Assembly: GCA_023404095.1 (NCBI GenBank)
Contig: JAEYDD010000051.1
Location: 62,001-126,000 of the forward strand
From: Pseudomonadota bacterium
GTDB lineage: Bacteria > Pseudomonadota > Alphaproteobacteria > Rhizobiales > Rhizobiaceae
Direction of reading: 5' to 3'
DNA: 64,000 nucleotides
The notes below the pieces were generated by a model that worked only from the letters and a program-made list of their open reading frames with translations, did not search any database and was not told where the DNA came from. This document shows positions 8,539 through 17,375 of the stretch, piece after piece. The first letter of the stretch is position 1; every line of letters begins with the position of its first letter. The position numbers and the translations under genes are program-made.

Positions 8539-9962
8539 CGGATGCACACATTGCCGTCGGGATGCTGCTCATCCTGATCCTCACCATCTTCCTCGGCTTT
8601 CCGGTGGCTTTCACGCTGATGGCTCTGGGCGTCGGCTTCGGATATTACGCCTATTTCGATGCCGCCCGCATGTGGCGCGCCTATGAGCGCGCGCTCGACT
8701 CCGGCGGAGATGCCTTTACGCTGACCGAAACCTGGATCGGCGGCTTCTTCAACAACCGGATCTTCGATCTGTTCGTCAACCAGACTTACTCGGTCATCCA
8801 GAACGACGTGCTGACGGCCATCCCGCTGTTCCTGTTCATGGGCTATATCGTCGAGCGAGCCAACATCGTTGATCGGCTGTTCTCGACACTCTACAGCGTC
8901 ACGCGGCGGCTACCAGGCTCGATGGCGGTCGCCGCCCTGGTTACCTGTACGCTCTTTGCCACGGCAACCGGCATCGTCGGGGCCGTGGTGACGCTGATGG
9001 GACTGCTCGCCCTGCCGGCGATGCTGAAGGCAAGGTACGACGTGCGGTACGCGACAGGCGTCATCTGTGCGGGCGGCACGCTCGGAATCCTGATCCCACC
9101 TTCCATCCTGCTGATCGTCTACGCGGCCACCTCCGGGATTTCGGTTGTCCGCATGTATGCGGCGGCGCTCCTGCCCGGTCTCGCCTTGGCGGGGCTTTAT
9201 CTCCTCTACGTCGTGGTGCGAGCAATCCTGCAGCCACAACTGGCGCCGCGGCCAACGAAGGAAGAGGTCGGTGAGCACACGCCGGCCCAGCTTGCCTGGA
9301 TGATGTTGACGTCTTTCGCTCCGCTCGCCTTTCTGATCCTTGCGGTTTTGGGTGCCATTCTCTTCGGCCTTGCGACCCCTTCGGAGGCCGCCGCAATCGG
9401 TGCATTGGGCGGACTGGCTCTAGCCGCGGCTTACAGAGCCTTGACGTGGCGGCGCCTCAAGGAGTCCGTCTATCTGACGGCCCGGACGACCGCGATGGTA
9501 TGCTGGCTGTTCGTTGGTTCGGCGACCTTTGCGTCGGTGTTCGCCTATCTCGGCGGGCAGCAACTCATAAGTGACTTCGTGACCGGCCTGGACATGTCGC
9601 CGCTGATGTTTTTGATCATGGCCCAGATCATCATCTTCATTCTCGGCTGGCCGCTGGAATGGACCGAGATCATCGTCATCTTCATCCCGATCTTCATTCC
9701 CTTGCTGCCGCACTTCGGGATAGATCCGCTGTTCTTCGGTATCCTCGTGGCCATCAATCTGCAGACGGCTTTCCTATCACCACCGATGGCGATGTCGGCA
9801 TACTACCTGAAGGGCGTCTCTCCCCCTCATGTCAAACTGACCGACATCTTCCGCGGCATGATGCCGTATATGTTGATCGTCATTCTCTGCATGGTGATCA
9901 TCTATGTGTTCCCGGACATCGTCTACATGCTGCCGGATCTCCTCTATGGAGGACAGAGATGA
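8535..9962 (+). CDS. TRAP transporter large permease, DctM family
   Basis: 475 residues from the ATG at 8535, which overlaps the dctQ stop as ATGA. It is a very hydrophobic protein with about 12 membrane segments. Family signatures are FMGYIVERANIVDRLF near residue 100, CAGGTLGILIPPSILLIVY near residue 180 and ATPSEAAAIGALGG in the second half. It forms the ion-driven channel that takes up the ligand delivered by the DctP-type protein. The middle is slightly longer than average, with an inserted stretch around residues 45-75. Confidence 0.9.
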   Translation: MTDAHIAVGMLLILILTIFLGFPVAFTLMALGVGFGYYAYFDAARMWRAYERALDSGGDAFTLTETWIGGFFNNRIFDLFVNQTYSVIQNDVLTAIPLFLFMGYIVERANIVDRLFSTLYSVTRRLPGSMAVAALVTCTLFATATGIVGAVVTLMGLLALPAMLKARYDVRYATGVICAGGTLGILIPPSILLIVYAATSGISVVRMYAAALLPGLALAGLYLLYVVVRAILQPQLAPRPTKEEVGEHTPAQLAWMMLTSFAPLAFLILAVLGAILFGLATPSEAAAIGALGGLALAAAYRALTWRRLKESVYLTARTTAMVCWLFVGSATFASVFAYLGGQQLISDFVTGLDMSPLMFLIMAQIIIFILGWPLEWTEIIVIFIPIFIPLLPHFGIDPLFFGILVAINLQTAFLSPPMAMSAYYLKGVSPPHVKLTDIFRGMMPYMLIVILCMVIIYVFPDIVYMLPDLLYGGQR

Positions 9963-9996
9963 TGAAATGTCCGACCCATTCCGACAGGATCAACCG

Positions 9997-10170
9997 ATGA
10001 ACAGAAGCCGGTTTTTTGCAGTTTTTGCATTCGTGACGCTAGTCGCGTTCTGCGCGGTCATCCTGGCGTTTGTTCCACGGCTCGATTTGGCCGCTGCGCT
10101 GCTGATCGGGATTGTCCCTGCGGGTTACGACATCTGGGATCAGCTCTTTCGCCGACGCCTGGCGAAATGA
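9997..10170 (+). CDS. Small two-segment membrane protein at the end of the TRAP operon
   Basis: 57 residues, with two hydrophobic segments (FFAVFAFVTLVAFCAVILAF and LAAALLIGIVPAGYDIW) and a basic tail. The start at 9997 has AGGA 7 bases upstream; an in-frame ATG at 9967 lacks a well-placed ribosome site. A 12-codon open frame (9962-10000) starts on the dctM stop as TGATG, has GGAGGA in front and ends in ATGA on this start, so translational coupling is possible. I do not recognise the family. It may be an accessory of the transporter, but that is only context. Confidence 0.55.
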   Translation: MNRSRFFAVFAFVTLVAFCAVILAFVPRLDLAAALLIGIVPAGYDIWDQLFRRRLAK

Positions 10171-10297
10171 ACGGGATAGATTGTGCTCAACCGGCCACCG
10201 CTTCCCGCAGATATCGACCGCCGGATCGAGCTCTATTGCCATGCGCCATCACTCCCCATGCCTTTGCGAGGGCCAATCGCCGGTTCATTTGACCCGC

Positions 10298-11377
10298 TCA
10301 CGCGATAGCGTCCGGCACCACGACCAGCTTGCCAACGAAATTCTTCTGCATGAAATCCGTCTGGGCGCGGTGGAATTCCGATAGCGGATAGACGCCGCCG
10401 ACGAGCGGCCTGATTTTCCTGGCTTCGATATAGCCGACCAATCGGCGGAAGTCGGCACGACTGCCCTGGCTCGATCCGTGCAGTTCGAGCTGCTTCAGAT
10501 ACATTGTCCGCAGGTCGAGCTGTACCACCGGCCCCGCGATGGCGCCTGCCGTGGTATAGCGCCCCTCCGGCCTCAGGATCTTCAGGAGATCGTTGAAGAT
10601 GACGCCGCCGACGAGATCGGCGACGACATCGATGGCGCGGCCTTTCGCTGCCATTGCCACGGCCTGGAAGAGGTCGCCGGAGCCGCGCGTGACCACCAAT
10701 TCTGCCCCGATATCAAGCATGGCCTGTTCCTTGCCGGGTGCAGTCAGAGCTATCGGAATGGCGCCGCGGGCGCGGGCAAGCTGGATTATACCCGATCCGA
10801 CGCCGCCCGAAGCACCGGTGACAAGCACGATCTCGCCGGCAGCAAGCCGTGCGCGCTCGAGCATGCGCTCGCCGGTCAGATAGGCACAGCAGAACGTGGC
10901 AAGCTCGATATCGCTCATGTCGGTGGAGACGACATGGGCATTTTCGGCTGGCAGCGTCATATATTCCGCGTAGCCGCCGTCCCGACCATGGCCCATGTAG
11001 TCTATGTCGGCCAGGCTGTCGTCGTCGCGGTTGTAGATCGAGAAATCGACCATGACGCGCTCACCGATCCTGCCGCAGTCGACACCCTCGCCGGTCGCGA
11101 CGACCCGGCCGACCGTATCGGTCCCCTGGATGCGCGGGAAGGTCAGGGTGTTGCCTTGGCGCCGCCAGGTCGAAACCGCTGCCGGATCGTCTTCTGTGCC
11201 GTAGGCGCCCTCCCGCACCCAGACATCGGTGTTGTTCATGCCGCAGGCGCTGACTTTGATCAGCACTTCCCCAGGCCCAGCGGAAGGGACCGGGACATCA
11301 CGGCTGTAGACGAGCTTGTCAAGCCCGCCGTGCCCCATCAGCCGCACGGCAGCCATCGTCTTCGGTACAGCAATCAC
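10298..11377 (-). CDS. Zinc-type alcohol dehydrogenase / quinone oxidoreductase (MDR family)
   Basis: 359 residues from a GTG at 11377, chosen because AGGAG sits 8 bases upstream and the gap to the doeD stop is 11 bp; an in-frame ATG at 11356 is the alternative. The N-terminal GroES-like half holds GPGEVLIKVSACGMNNTDVW, and the Rossmann half has VLVTGASGGVGSGIIQLA, binding NAD(P)H. FVGKLVVVPD is the usual family ending. It follows doeC and doeD in the same direction and may reduce an aldehyde or enone produced during ectoine breakdown, but it is not one of the known pathway enzymes. Confidence 0.78.
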   Translation of the reverse strand: MIAVPKTMAAVRLMGHGGLDKLVYSRDVPVPSAGPGEVLIKVSACGMNNTDVWVREGAYGTEDDPAAVSTWRRQGNTLTFPRIQGTDTVGRVVATGEGVDCGRIGERVMVDFSIYNRDDDSLADIDYMGHGRDGGYAEYMTLPAENAHVVSTDMSDIELATFCCAYLTGERMLERARLAAGEIVLVTGASGGVGSGIIQLARARGAIPIALTAPGKEQAMLDIGAELVVTRGSGDLFQAVAMAAKGRAIDVVADLVGGVIFNDLLKILRPEGRYTTAGAIAGPVVQLDLRTMYLKQLELHGSSQGSRADFRRLVGYIEARKIRPLVGGVYPLSEFHRAQTDFMQKNFVGKLVVVPDAIA

Positions 11378-11388
11378 CGGAAAAACTC

Positions 11389-12765
11389 CTATCTGCCGAG
11401 CACCGCTTCGATGGCCGCCGCCGTCGCCTTGACGACGGTATCGGCTTCTTCGCGGGTCAGGCACAGCGGCGGTGCGAAGCCGAGGATGTCGCCCTGCGGC
11501 ATGGCACGCCCGATAACGCCGCGCTCGAGGAGTGCGGCGGAGACCTGCGGACCAATCTTCTTTGCGGGGTCGAAGAAGACGCGATCATTCTTGTCGTCCA
11601 CGAATTCGACCGCCGCCATCAGCCCGTCGCCGCGCACTTCGCCGACATGCCTGTGACCGGCGACCGCCTTGGCCAGTTCGGAACGGAAGTAGGCGCCTGT
11701 GGAGCCCGCGTTCTCGACGAGACCGAGTTCATCCACCAGTTCAAGGTTGGCGACGCCTGCTGCGGCGCAGATCGGGTGGGCCGAATAGGTCCAGCCGTGG
11801 CCGATCGCTCCCATCTTGTCCGAACCCTGTACGAGAACCTGCCAGATCTTGTCGGAGACGATCGAGCCCGAAAGCGGCGCATAGGCGGACGTCAGGCCCT
11901 TGGCGATGGTAATCAGGTCCGGTTTCATGCCGTAGTGATCGGAGCCGAACATCGAGCCGAGGCGACCGAACCCCGTCACCACCTCGTCGGCGACCAGCAG
12001 GATGTCGTATTTTTCCAGAACGGCCTGGATCTTCTTCCAATATCCCTGCGGCGGAGGCACGATGCCGCCCGTTCCGAGGATCGGTTCTCCGATGAAGGCG
12101 GCGATCGTGTCGGGGCCCTCCGCCAGGATCATCTCCTCCAGCTTGTCAGCGCAATGTTGCGAGAACTGCTCCTCGCTCATCGAGCGATCGGCACGGCGGA
12201 AGTAGTACGGCGCTTCGGTATGGAAGATCGGCGGCCGCGGAAGATCGAAGAGGTTGTGGAACAGTTCGAGGCCCGTCAGCGAGCCGGTCATGACGCCCGA
12301 ACCGTGATAGCCGCGCCAGCGCGAAATGATCTTCTTCTTCTCCGGCCGGCCGAGGATGTTGTTGTAGTACCAGATCAGCTTGATGTTGGTCTCGTTGGCG
12401 TCCGACCCGGAAAGGCCGAAATACACCCGCGACATGCCCTTCGGCGCGCGGTCGATGATCATCTTCGACAGCGTGATCGAGGCTTCCGTGCCATGGCCGA
12501 CATAGGCGTGGTAGTAGGCGAGGTTCTTCGCCTGCTCGGCAATCGCATCGGAAATCTTCTGCCGACCGTAACCGACATTGACGCAATAGAGGCCCGCAAA
12601 GGCATCGAGGCTGGTGCGGCCACTGACATCTGTCACATAGACGCCTTCGCCGCCGGCCATCACGCGCGTAGGCGTCTCGCCGCGGGCATGCATGCCCATG
12701 TGGGTCGAGGGGTGGAAGAAGTGGTCTCGATCCCAGGCGGTGATTTCATTGCTGTTCTCGGACAT
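11389..12765 (-). CDS. doeD: L-2,4-diaminobutyrate transaminase of ectoine catabolism
   Basis: 458 residues, a class III pyridoxal-phosphate aminotransferase. The cofactor aspartate is in LLVADEVVTGFGRLG (D260) and the Schiff-base lysine in LITIAKGLTSAY (K289). The family includes beta-alanine:pyruvate and GABA transaminases; the neighbouring ectoine genes identify it as DoeD, which converts L-2,4-diaminobutyrate to aspartate-4-semialdehyde in the cytoplasm. It follows doeC by 44 bp and is probably in one leftward operon with it, under DoeX. Confidence 0.88.
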   Translation of the reverse strand: MSENSNEITAWDRDHFFHPSTHMGMHARGETPTRVMAGGEGVYVTDVSGRTSLDAFAGLYCVNVGYGRQKISDAIAEQAKNLAYYHAYVGHGTEASITLSKMIIDRAPKGMSRVYFGLSGSDANETNIKLIWYYNNILGRPEKKKIISRWRGYHGSGVMTGSLTGLELFHNLFDLPRPPIFHTEAPYYFRRADRSMSEEQFSQHCADKLEEMILAEGPDTIAAFIGEPILGTGGIVPPPQGYWKKIQAVLEKYDILLVADEVVTGFGRLGSMFGSDHYGMKPDLITIAKGLTSAYAPLSGSIVSDKIWQVLVQGSDKMGAIGHGWTYSAHPICAAAGVANLELVDELGLVENAGSTGAYFRSELAKAVAGHRHVGEVRGDGLMAAVEFVDDKNDRVFFDPAKKIGPQVSAALLERGVIGRAMPQGDILGFAPPLCLTREEADTVVKATAAAIEAVLGR

Positions 12766-12809
12766 GTCCGGTTTCCCTTTCGTCTATGATGGTCGCTGCA
12801 TCGAAGCGG

Positions 12810-14306
12810 TCAGGCCGCGGTATCGATGCAGAGGTATTTGAGTTCGCTGAACGCCTCGAGGCCATGGCGAGAGCCTTCGCGACCGAGACCGGATTGCTTC
12901 CAGCCGCCAAAGGGAACCGGGCCACCAGTGATCTTGACCCGGTTGATCGCGACCATGCCATATTCCAGCGCGCGGCCCAGCCGCATCTGGCGGGCGCCGT
13001 TCTCCGTGACCACGTAGGCGACCAGTCCGTATTCGGTGTCGTTGGCCCGCGCGATCACCTCGGTTTCCGTATCGAAGGCGGTCACTGCGGCCACCGGCCC
13101 GAAGGTCTCCTCGCGCATGATGAGCGCCTCTTCGGGAACGTCGACCAGAAGGGTCGGAGCGTAGAAAAGCGGTCCGGCCTCGTGGAGCGTTCCGCCGGTC
13201 AGGCAGCGGCCGCCGCGCCGAACGGCATCCCTGACCTGTTCGTCGACCTTCTCGACGGCGCGGGCATGCATCAGCGGGCCGATCTCGGTGTTCGCCGAAA
13301 GGCCATTGCCGACGATCAGCGCTTCGATGCGCGCCTTGAAGGCGGCGTTGAAGGTTTCCAGAATGGGGCGCTGAACGAAGATGCGGTTGGCAGCGAGGCA
13401 ATCCTGACCGGAGGTCGCAAACTTGGCGTTGACGGCTATGTCCACAGCCCTGGCGATGTCCGCGTCGTCGAAGACGATGAGCGGGGCATGCCCGCCGAGT
13501 TCCATGACCAGCCGCTTCATGCTGGCCGCGCATTGCCCGGCAATCAGCTTGCCGATTGCGGTGGAGCCGGTAAAGCTCAGGGCACGCACCCGCGGATCGG
13601 CGCAGAGACGCCCGACGATGGTTGCGGCATCGCCGGTGACGACGTTGAAGACCCCTGCCGGGAGGCCGGCGCGCTCGCCAAGTTCCGCCAGCGCCAGCGC
13701 GGAAAGCGGCGTCTCAGAGGACGGGTGAACGACGACGGTGCAGCCGGCCGCGAGCGCGGCTGCCGCCTTGCGGGTGACCATGGCCGACGGAAAGTTCCAA
13801 GGCGTGACGAGGCCGACGACGCCCAGCGCCTCGCGACGCACGATCATTTCGGCGCCGGGCAGATGGCTGGTCACGCCCTCGGCGTTGAGGCGTTTTCCTT
13901 CCTCCGCGTACCACTCGATGAAGGAGGCCGCGTAGTCGATCTCGCCGCGCGATTCCGAAAGCGGCTTGCCCTGTTCGAGCGTCATGATCAGGGCGAGATC
14001 GTCCTTTACCCCGAGCATCAGTTCATACCAGCGCCGAAGGATGCAGGCGCGTTCCTGCGGCAGCAGCGCGCGCCAGGCGGAAAAGGCGGCGGCAGCCGTA
14101 TCGATCGCCCGACCCGTTTCCTCGGCATCCAACGCGGAAACCCAGGCAAGCGGCAGGGAAGAAGCCGGATCGCGCACCTCGAAGGTGACGTTCGCCCCGT
14201 TCGCGACCCAGCGGCCGCCGACATAGGAAAGCGACTTGAGGAGATGCTTGTCCTTCAGGCGTTCAAGCGCATCGTGGCAGTCGGGGCGTGCAAATACGGC
14301 GTTCAT
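12810..14306 (-). CDS. doeC: Aspartate-semialdehyde dehydrogenase of ectoine catabolism
   Basis: 498 residues, an aldehyde dehydrogenase of the succinate-semialdehyde type. The catalytic cysteine is C303 in SGQDCLAANR, the general base E269 in VMELGGHAP, and the oxyanion asparagine N171 in TPWNFPSAM. In context it is DoeC, oxidising aspartate-4-semialdehyde to aspartate with NAD(P)+. One oddity: the lysine that most aldehyde dehydrogenases have in VKPAEQTP, where it contacts the cofactor, is His194 here (VVHPSSETP). Whether this changes the cofactor is unknown. Confidence 0.88.
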   Translation of the reverse strand: MNAVFARPDCHDALERLKDKHLLKSLSYVGGRWVANGANVTFEVRDPASSLPLAWVSALDAEETGRAIDTAAAAFSAWRALLPQERACILRRWYELMLGVKDDLALIMTLEQGKPLSESRGEIDYAASFIEWYAEEGKRLNAEGVTSHLPGAEMIVRREALGVVGLVTPWNFPSAMVTRKAAAALAAGCTVVVHPSSETPLSALALAELGERAGLPAGVFNVVTGDAATIVGRLCADPRVRALSFTGSTAIGKLIAGQCAASMKRLVMELGGHAPLIVFDDADIARAVDIAVNAKFATSGQDCLAANRIFVQRPILETFNAAFKARIEALIVGNGLSANTEIGPLMHARAVEKVDEQVRDAVRRGGRCLTGGTLHEAGPLFYAPTLLVDVPEEALIMREETFGPVAAVTAFDTETEVIARANDTEYGLVAYVVTENGARQMRLGRALEYGMVAINRVKITGGPVPFGGWKQSGLGREGSRHGLEAFSELKYLCIDTAA

Positions 14307-14427
14307 CTCCGGCTCCTCGTGTTCGGGTTGCCGGCAAGTCTGTCAGCATCTCGGCGAGAGATGGTCTTTTGAGCAGGCGATGAAGAGAGGTTTCGTCCAA
14401 ACGTTGCGGCCGTCGCAGAGGAATCGT

Positions 14428-14916
14428 CTAGTCCGACGCGGCATCTGCCAGCAGGGTGGGCAGCGGAAGCGTCGTTTCCTCCTTCACCGTCTTGGTGACG
14501 ATATAGGTGAAATAGCGCGCGATCCCGATTTCCCGATCGAGCAGGCTGTCGACGAGCCGCTGGTAGGCATCGATGTCCGCGGCCATGATCTTGAGAATGT
14601 AGTCGACCCCGCCGCCAACCGACCAGCAGGCGACGATTTCGGGAATGTTTGCGATCGTCCGCTCGAAGCGTTCGAAATCGCCTTGCCGATGGTTTTCGAG
14701 CGTGACTTCCATCATGACGCTGGCAACGGGGGCGATGCGGCGCACCGCGACGCGGGCATGATAGCCCGCCACGATGCCCGCCTTTTCCAGCTTGCGCAGC
14801 CGCATCCAGCAGGGCGTGGGCGACAGGCCCACCTCTTCGGCGAGCGCCACCTTGGTTATCCGACCATCCCTCTGGACCGCCTCAAGGATGCGCAGGTCGA
14901 TAGCGTCGAGCTTCAT
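14428..14916 (-). CDS. doeX: Lrp/AsnC-type regulator of ectoine catabolism
   Basis: 162 residues with the AsnC layout: an N-terminal helix-turn-helix (ITKVALAEEVGLSPTPCW) and a C-terminal RAM ligand-binding domain. It stands between doeC, on the same strand, and the divergent enuR, which is where DoeX is found in ectoine clusters. DoeX of Halomonas binds near doe promoters, and the ligand is thought to be a pathway intermediate. It probably regulates doeCD and may act along with EnuR. The 105 bp between it and enuR hold the probable control sites. Confidence 0.83.
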   Translation of the reverse strand: MKLDAIDLRILEAVQRDGRITKVALAEEVGLSPTPCWMRLRKLEKAGIVAGYHARVAVRRIAPVASVMMEVTLENHRQGDFERFERTIANIPEIVACWSVGGGVDYILKIMAADIDAYQRLVDSLLDREIGIARYFTYIVTKTVKEETTLPLPTLLADAASD

Positions 14917-14984
14917 GCCGTTGGTTTTCCCCTATCAGAATCTTGGACAAGACTATGAAAATGATCTGCCGAAAGCAATTTTGA

Positions 14985-15027
14985 GATTGTCAATTGAACT
15001 GAATTTCATCACTGTCAAATCATGACA
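14985..15027. promoter_or_regulatory. Probable control region between doeX and enuR
   Basis: ATTGTCAATTGA occurs near 14986, followed by the dyad TGTCA-AATCA-TGACA at 15013-15027, which overlaps the enuR start codon at 15022. The same TTGTCA/TTGACA words recur in the repeats upstream of ehuA, so one regulator may bind both places and enuR may control itself. Confidence 0.5.
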
Positions 15028-16407
15028 AATTGGCGTCCCGATCCTCAGCAGCTTCGCCGCCCGGCCTATCTATCCCTCGCCGAGCAGATCGCCAATGCCA
15101 TCCACGACGGCAAACTTGTCAACGGCACGCGCCTGCCGACCCATCGCAAGCTTGCCGAAGACCTCAAACTGTCGATCCAGACGGTAAGCCGTGCTTACGA
15201 CGAACTGATCCGCCGCGGCATGATCTCCGGCGAAATCGGTCGCGGCTCGTTCGTGCAGACGGCGCAGAAGGAGCCGGAGCCTCCCTATCTGCCGGAGCGA
15301 CTGGGCGAGGTCATCGATCTGTCGATCCTGAAGCCCGTCTGCGAGCAGATCCATCTCGATCGGATGCGGGAAGCCTTTGCCTGGCTCGCCGAAAACCTGC
15401 CCTCCAGTTCTGCGCTCTCCTTCCGGCCCAACATGGTGTTTCCCCGCCATCGTTTGGTCGCCGTCGAGTGGCTGTCTCTCTGTGGGCTTGAGGTCTCGCC
15501 GCTGAACGTCAACCTGACCAATGGCGCGACTTCCGCAATGACGGTTGCGCTGATGAGCGTGGCCCCGCCCGGCTCGACCGTCGTGGCGGAGGCGATCAGC
15601 CACCATACGCTTGTGCCGCTGTCGAGTTATCTGGGAATTCACCTCGAGGGCATCGCAATAGACTCGGACGGCATGCTTCCCGAAGCGTTGGACGCTGCCT
15701 GCCGGGAAGGTCCCGTGCGGGCCGTGTTTCTCCAGCCCTCCGTGGTCAACCCCACGGCAACGCTGATGAGTGCCGAACGGCGCGAACGCTTGGCGGCGGT
15801 GGCTGCCAAGCACGATATCGCGATCATCGAGAACGACATTCTCGGGCCGCTGGTGGAAGACCGCCCGCGCCCCCTCCACAACTTTGCGCCGGAGCGCACG
15901 CTCTACGTCACCAGCTTTACCAAGATCACCGTGCCTGGCCTGCGTATCGGCTATCTCGTGGCGCCCGATCGCTACGTCGCCGCCGTCGCAAACCGCCACC
16001 TCGTCTCAAACTGGATGGCGACGCCGGCCATCGCCGAAATCGCCACGCGCTGGGTGAGCAACGGCACGGCGATGGAACTCGTCAACTGGCAAAGACGCGC
16101 CCTTGCACGACGGCATACGATCGCCGCCGAAGCGCTCGGCGGACTGTCCTATCGCGCACACCCGCAAAGCCTGCATGTCTGGCTGCCGCTCACCGCGGCA
16201 CATACGGAAGAAGGCTTCGTCGCGCAGGCCCGGCTGCATGGGGTGGCCATCGCGCCGGGCGCTTCGTTCCAGACCGCAGAGCACGGCCGCGCGCCTGCGG
16301 TGCGCATCTCGCTCGGCTCCACATCGGAGGCCGAGCTGCGCACCGGACTGGGAACGGTCGCATCCCTGGCCCAGGGAGATCCGGAAGCGTTTCTGCTTGC
16401 AATCTGA
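15022..16407 (+). CDS. enuR: MocR/GntR-type regulator of ectoine uptake and catabolism
   Basis: 461 residues, joining an N-terminal GntR winged helix (RLPTHRKLAEDLKLSIQTVS, about residues 37-56) to a class I aminotransferase-like domain. The cofactor lysine is K301 in VTSFTKITVPG; in EnuR of Ruegeria the equivalent lysine binds pyridoxal phosphate, and the inducer is an ectoine breakdown product held in that pocket. It sits directly upstream of the importer and catabolic genes, as in other ectoine clusters. It is expected to repress them until an intermediate such as diaminobutyrate or its acetyl form appears. Confidence 0.9.
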   Translation: MTNWRPDPQQLRRPAYLSLAEQIANAIHDGKLVNGTRLPTHRKLAEDLKLSIQTVSRAYDELIRRGMISGEIGRGSFVQTAQKEPEPPYLPERLGEVIDLSILKPVCEQIHLDRMREAFAWLAENLPSSSALSFRPNMVFPRHRLVAVEWLSLCGLEVSPLNVNLTNGATSAMTVALMSVAPPGSTVVAEAISHHTLVPLSSYLGIHLEGIAIDSDGMLPEALDAACREGPVRAVFLQPSVVNPTATLMSAERRERLAAVAAKHDIAIIENDILGPLVEDRPRPLHNFAPERTLYVTSFTKITVPGLRIGYLVAPDRYVAAVANRHLVSNWMATPAIAEIATRWVSNGTAMELVNWQRRALARRHTIAAEALGGLSYRAHPQSLHVWLPLTAAHTEEGFVAQARLHGVAIAPGASFQTAEHGRAPAVRISLGSTSEAELRTGLGTVASLAQGDPEAFLLAI

Positions 16408-16440
16408 CGGTTCCGCCCGGCAATTAGGCAGATGCAGAAT

Positions 16441-16480
16441 AATTGTCATGATATTATTTTGATAATTGACATGATTTTAT
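16441..16480. promoter_or_regulatory. Tandem direct repeat upstream of ehuA, probable EnuR operator
   Basis: Two 17-mers, AATTGTCATGATATTAT (16441-16457) and AATTGACATGATTTTAT (16464-16480), agree at 15 of 17 positions and start 23 bp apart. The region is far richer in AT than its surroundings and lies 50-90 bp upstream of ehuA, where the operon promoter must be. Direct repeats are the common operator form of MocR-type regulators, so EnuR is the likely binder. Confidence 0.65.
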
Positions 16481-16530
16481 AAGCTCGTCATCGTTGCGGG
16501 CATCGCTCGTCTCAACAGGGAGAGACATGC

Positions 16531-17316
16531 ATGCCTTCACCCATCATTCGCATCGACAACATCACGAAGACCTACGGGCCGCTGACGGTGCTCGACGGTC
16601 TTTCGATGGACGTCATGCCGGGTGAAAAGCTGGCGCTGATCGGCCCGTCAGGGTCCGGAAAGACCACGATCCTGCGCATCCTGATGACGCTCGAGACGAT
16701 CGATGGCGGTCACATCGAGATCGACGGCGAGCAACTCTATCACATGCCGAGGGCCGGCAGTCTTGTTCCCGCCGACGAGAAGCACCTGCACAAGATGCGC
16801 GAGAAGATCGGCATGGTCTTTCAGCACTTCAATCTTTTCCCGCACAAGTGCGTCCTCGACAACATCACGCTCGCGCCCATGCTGACCAAGGGCGTGGCGA
16901 GGGCGACAGCCGAGAAGCGGGCGATGGAGCTTCTCGACATGGTGGGCATGGCCGACAAGGCCCGCAGCATGCCCGCGCAATTGTCCGGCGGACAGAAGCA
17001 GCGCGTGGCCATCGCCCGCGCACTAGCCCTTTCTCCAAAGGTCATGCTGTTCGACGAGGTGACCTCGGCACTCGATCCCGAACTGGTCGAAGAAGTCCTG
17101 AACGTCATGCGCAGACTGGCCGCGGAGACGGACATGACCATGCTTCTCGTCACCCACGAGATGGGCTTTGCCCACGATTTCGCCGATCGCGTGCTCTTCT
17201 TCGACAAGGGCCGGATCGTCGAGGAAGGCAAGCCAGAGAGCATCTTCAAGAATCCCAGGCAGGAACGCACACAAACCTTCCTGCGCAAGATAATCGCGGC
17301 GGGACATCGCGTCTGA
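16531..17316 (+). CDS. ehuA: Ectoine/hydroxyectoine ABC importer, ATP-binding protein
   Basis: 261 residues, an ATPase of the polar amino acid group. Walker A is GPSGSGKTT, the signature LSGGQKQRVAIARAL, and Walker B VMLFDEVTSALDP. AGGGAG lies 8 bases before the ATG. It is the first gene of the ehuABCD set, so it energises uptake of ectoine and hydroxyectoine at the inner membrane. It opens an operon that runs without a large gap to doeB. Confidence 0.9.
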   Translation: MPSPIIRIDNITKTYGPLTVLDGLSMDVMPGEKLALIGPSGSGKTTILRILMTLETIDGGHIEIDGEQLYHMPRAGSLVPADEKHLHKMREKIGMVFQHFNLFPHKCVLDNITLAPMLTKGVARATAEKRAMELLDMVGMADKARSMPAQLSGGQKQRVAIARALALSPKVMLFDEVTSALDPELVEEVLNVMRRLAAETDMTMLLVTHEMGFAHDFADRVLFFDKGRIVEEGKPESIFKNPRQERTQTFLRKIIAAGHRV

Positions 17317-17375
17317 TCGCCCGTCGATCAGGCGATGCCCCGATAAAAAACAGAAAATCCAGAGGAGTTGGAACG

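Noticed and set aside
11647..14372. Long plus-strand frames opposite doeD and doeC
   Set aside because: The minus strand codes for intact aminotransferase and aldehyde dehydrogenase with all catalytic residues, so the opposite frames are shadows.
16848..17375. N-terminal extension of ehuB over ehuA
   Set aside because: A good signal peptide begins at 17376 behind GAGGAG, and the extension is only the other frame of ehuA.
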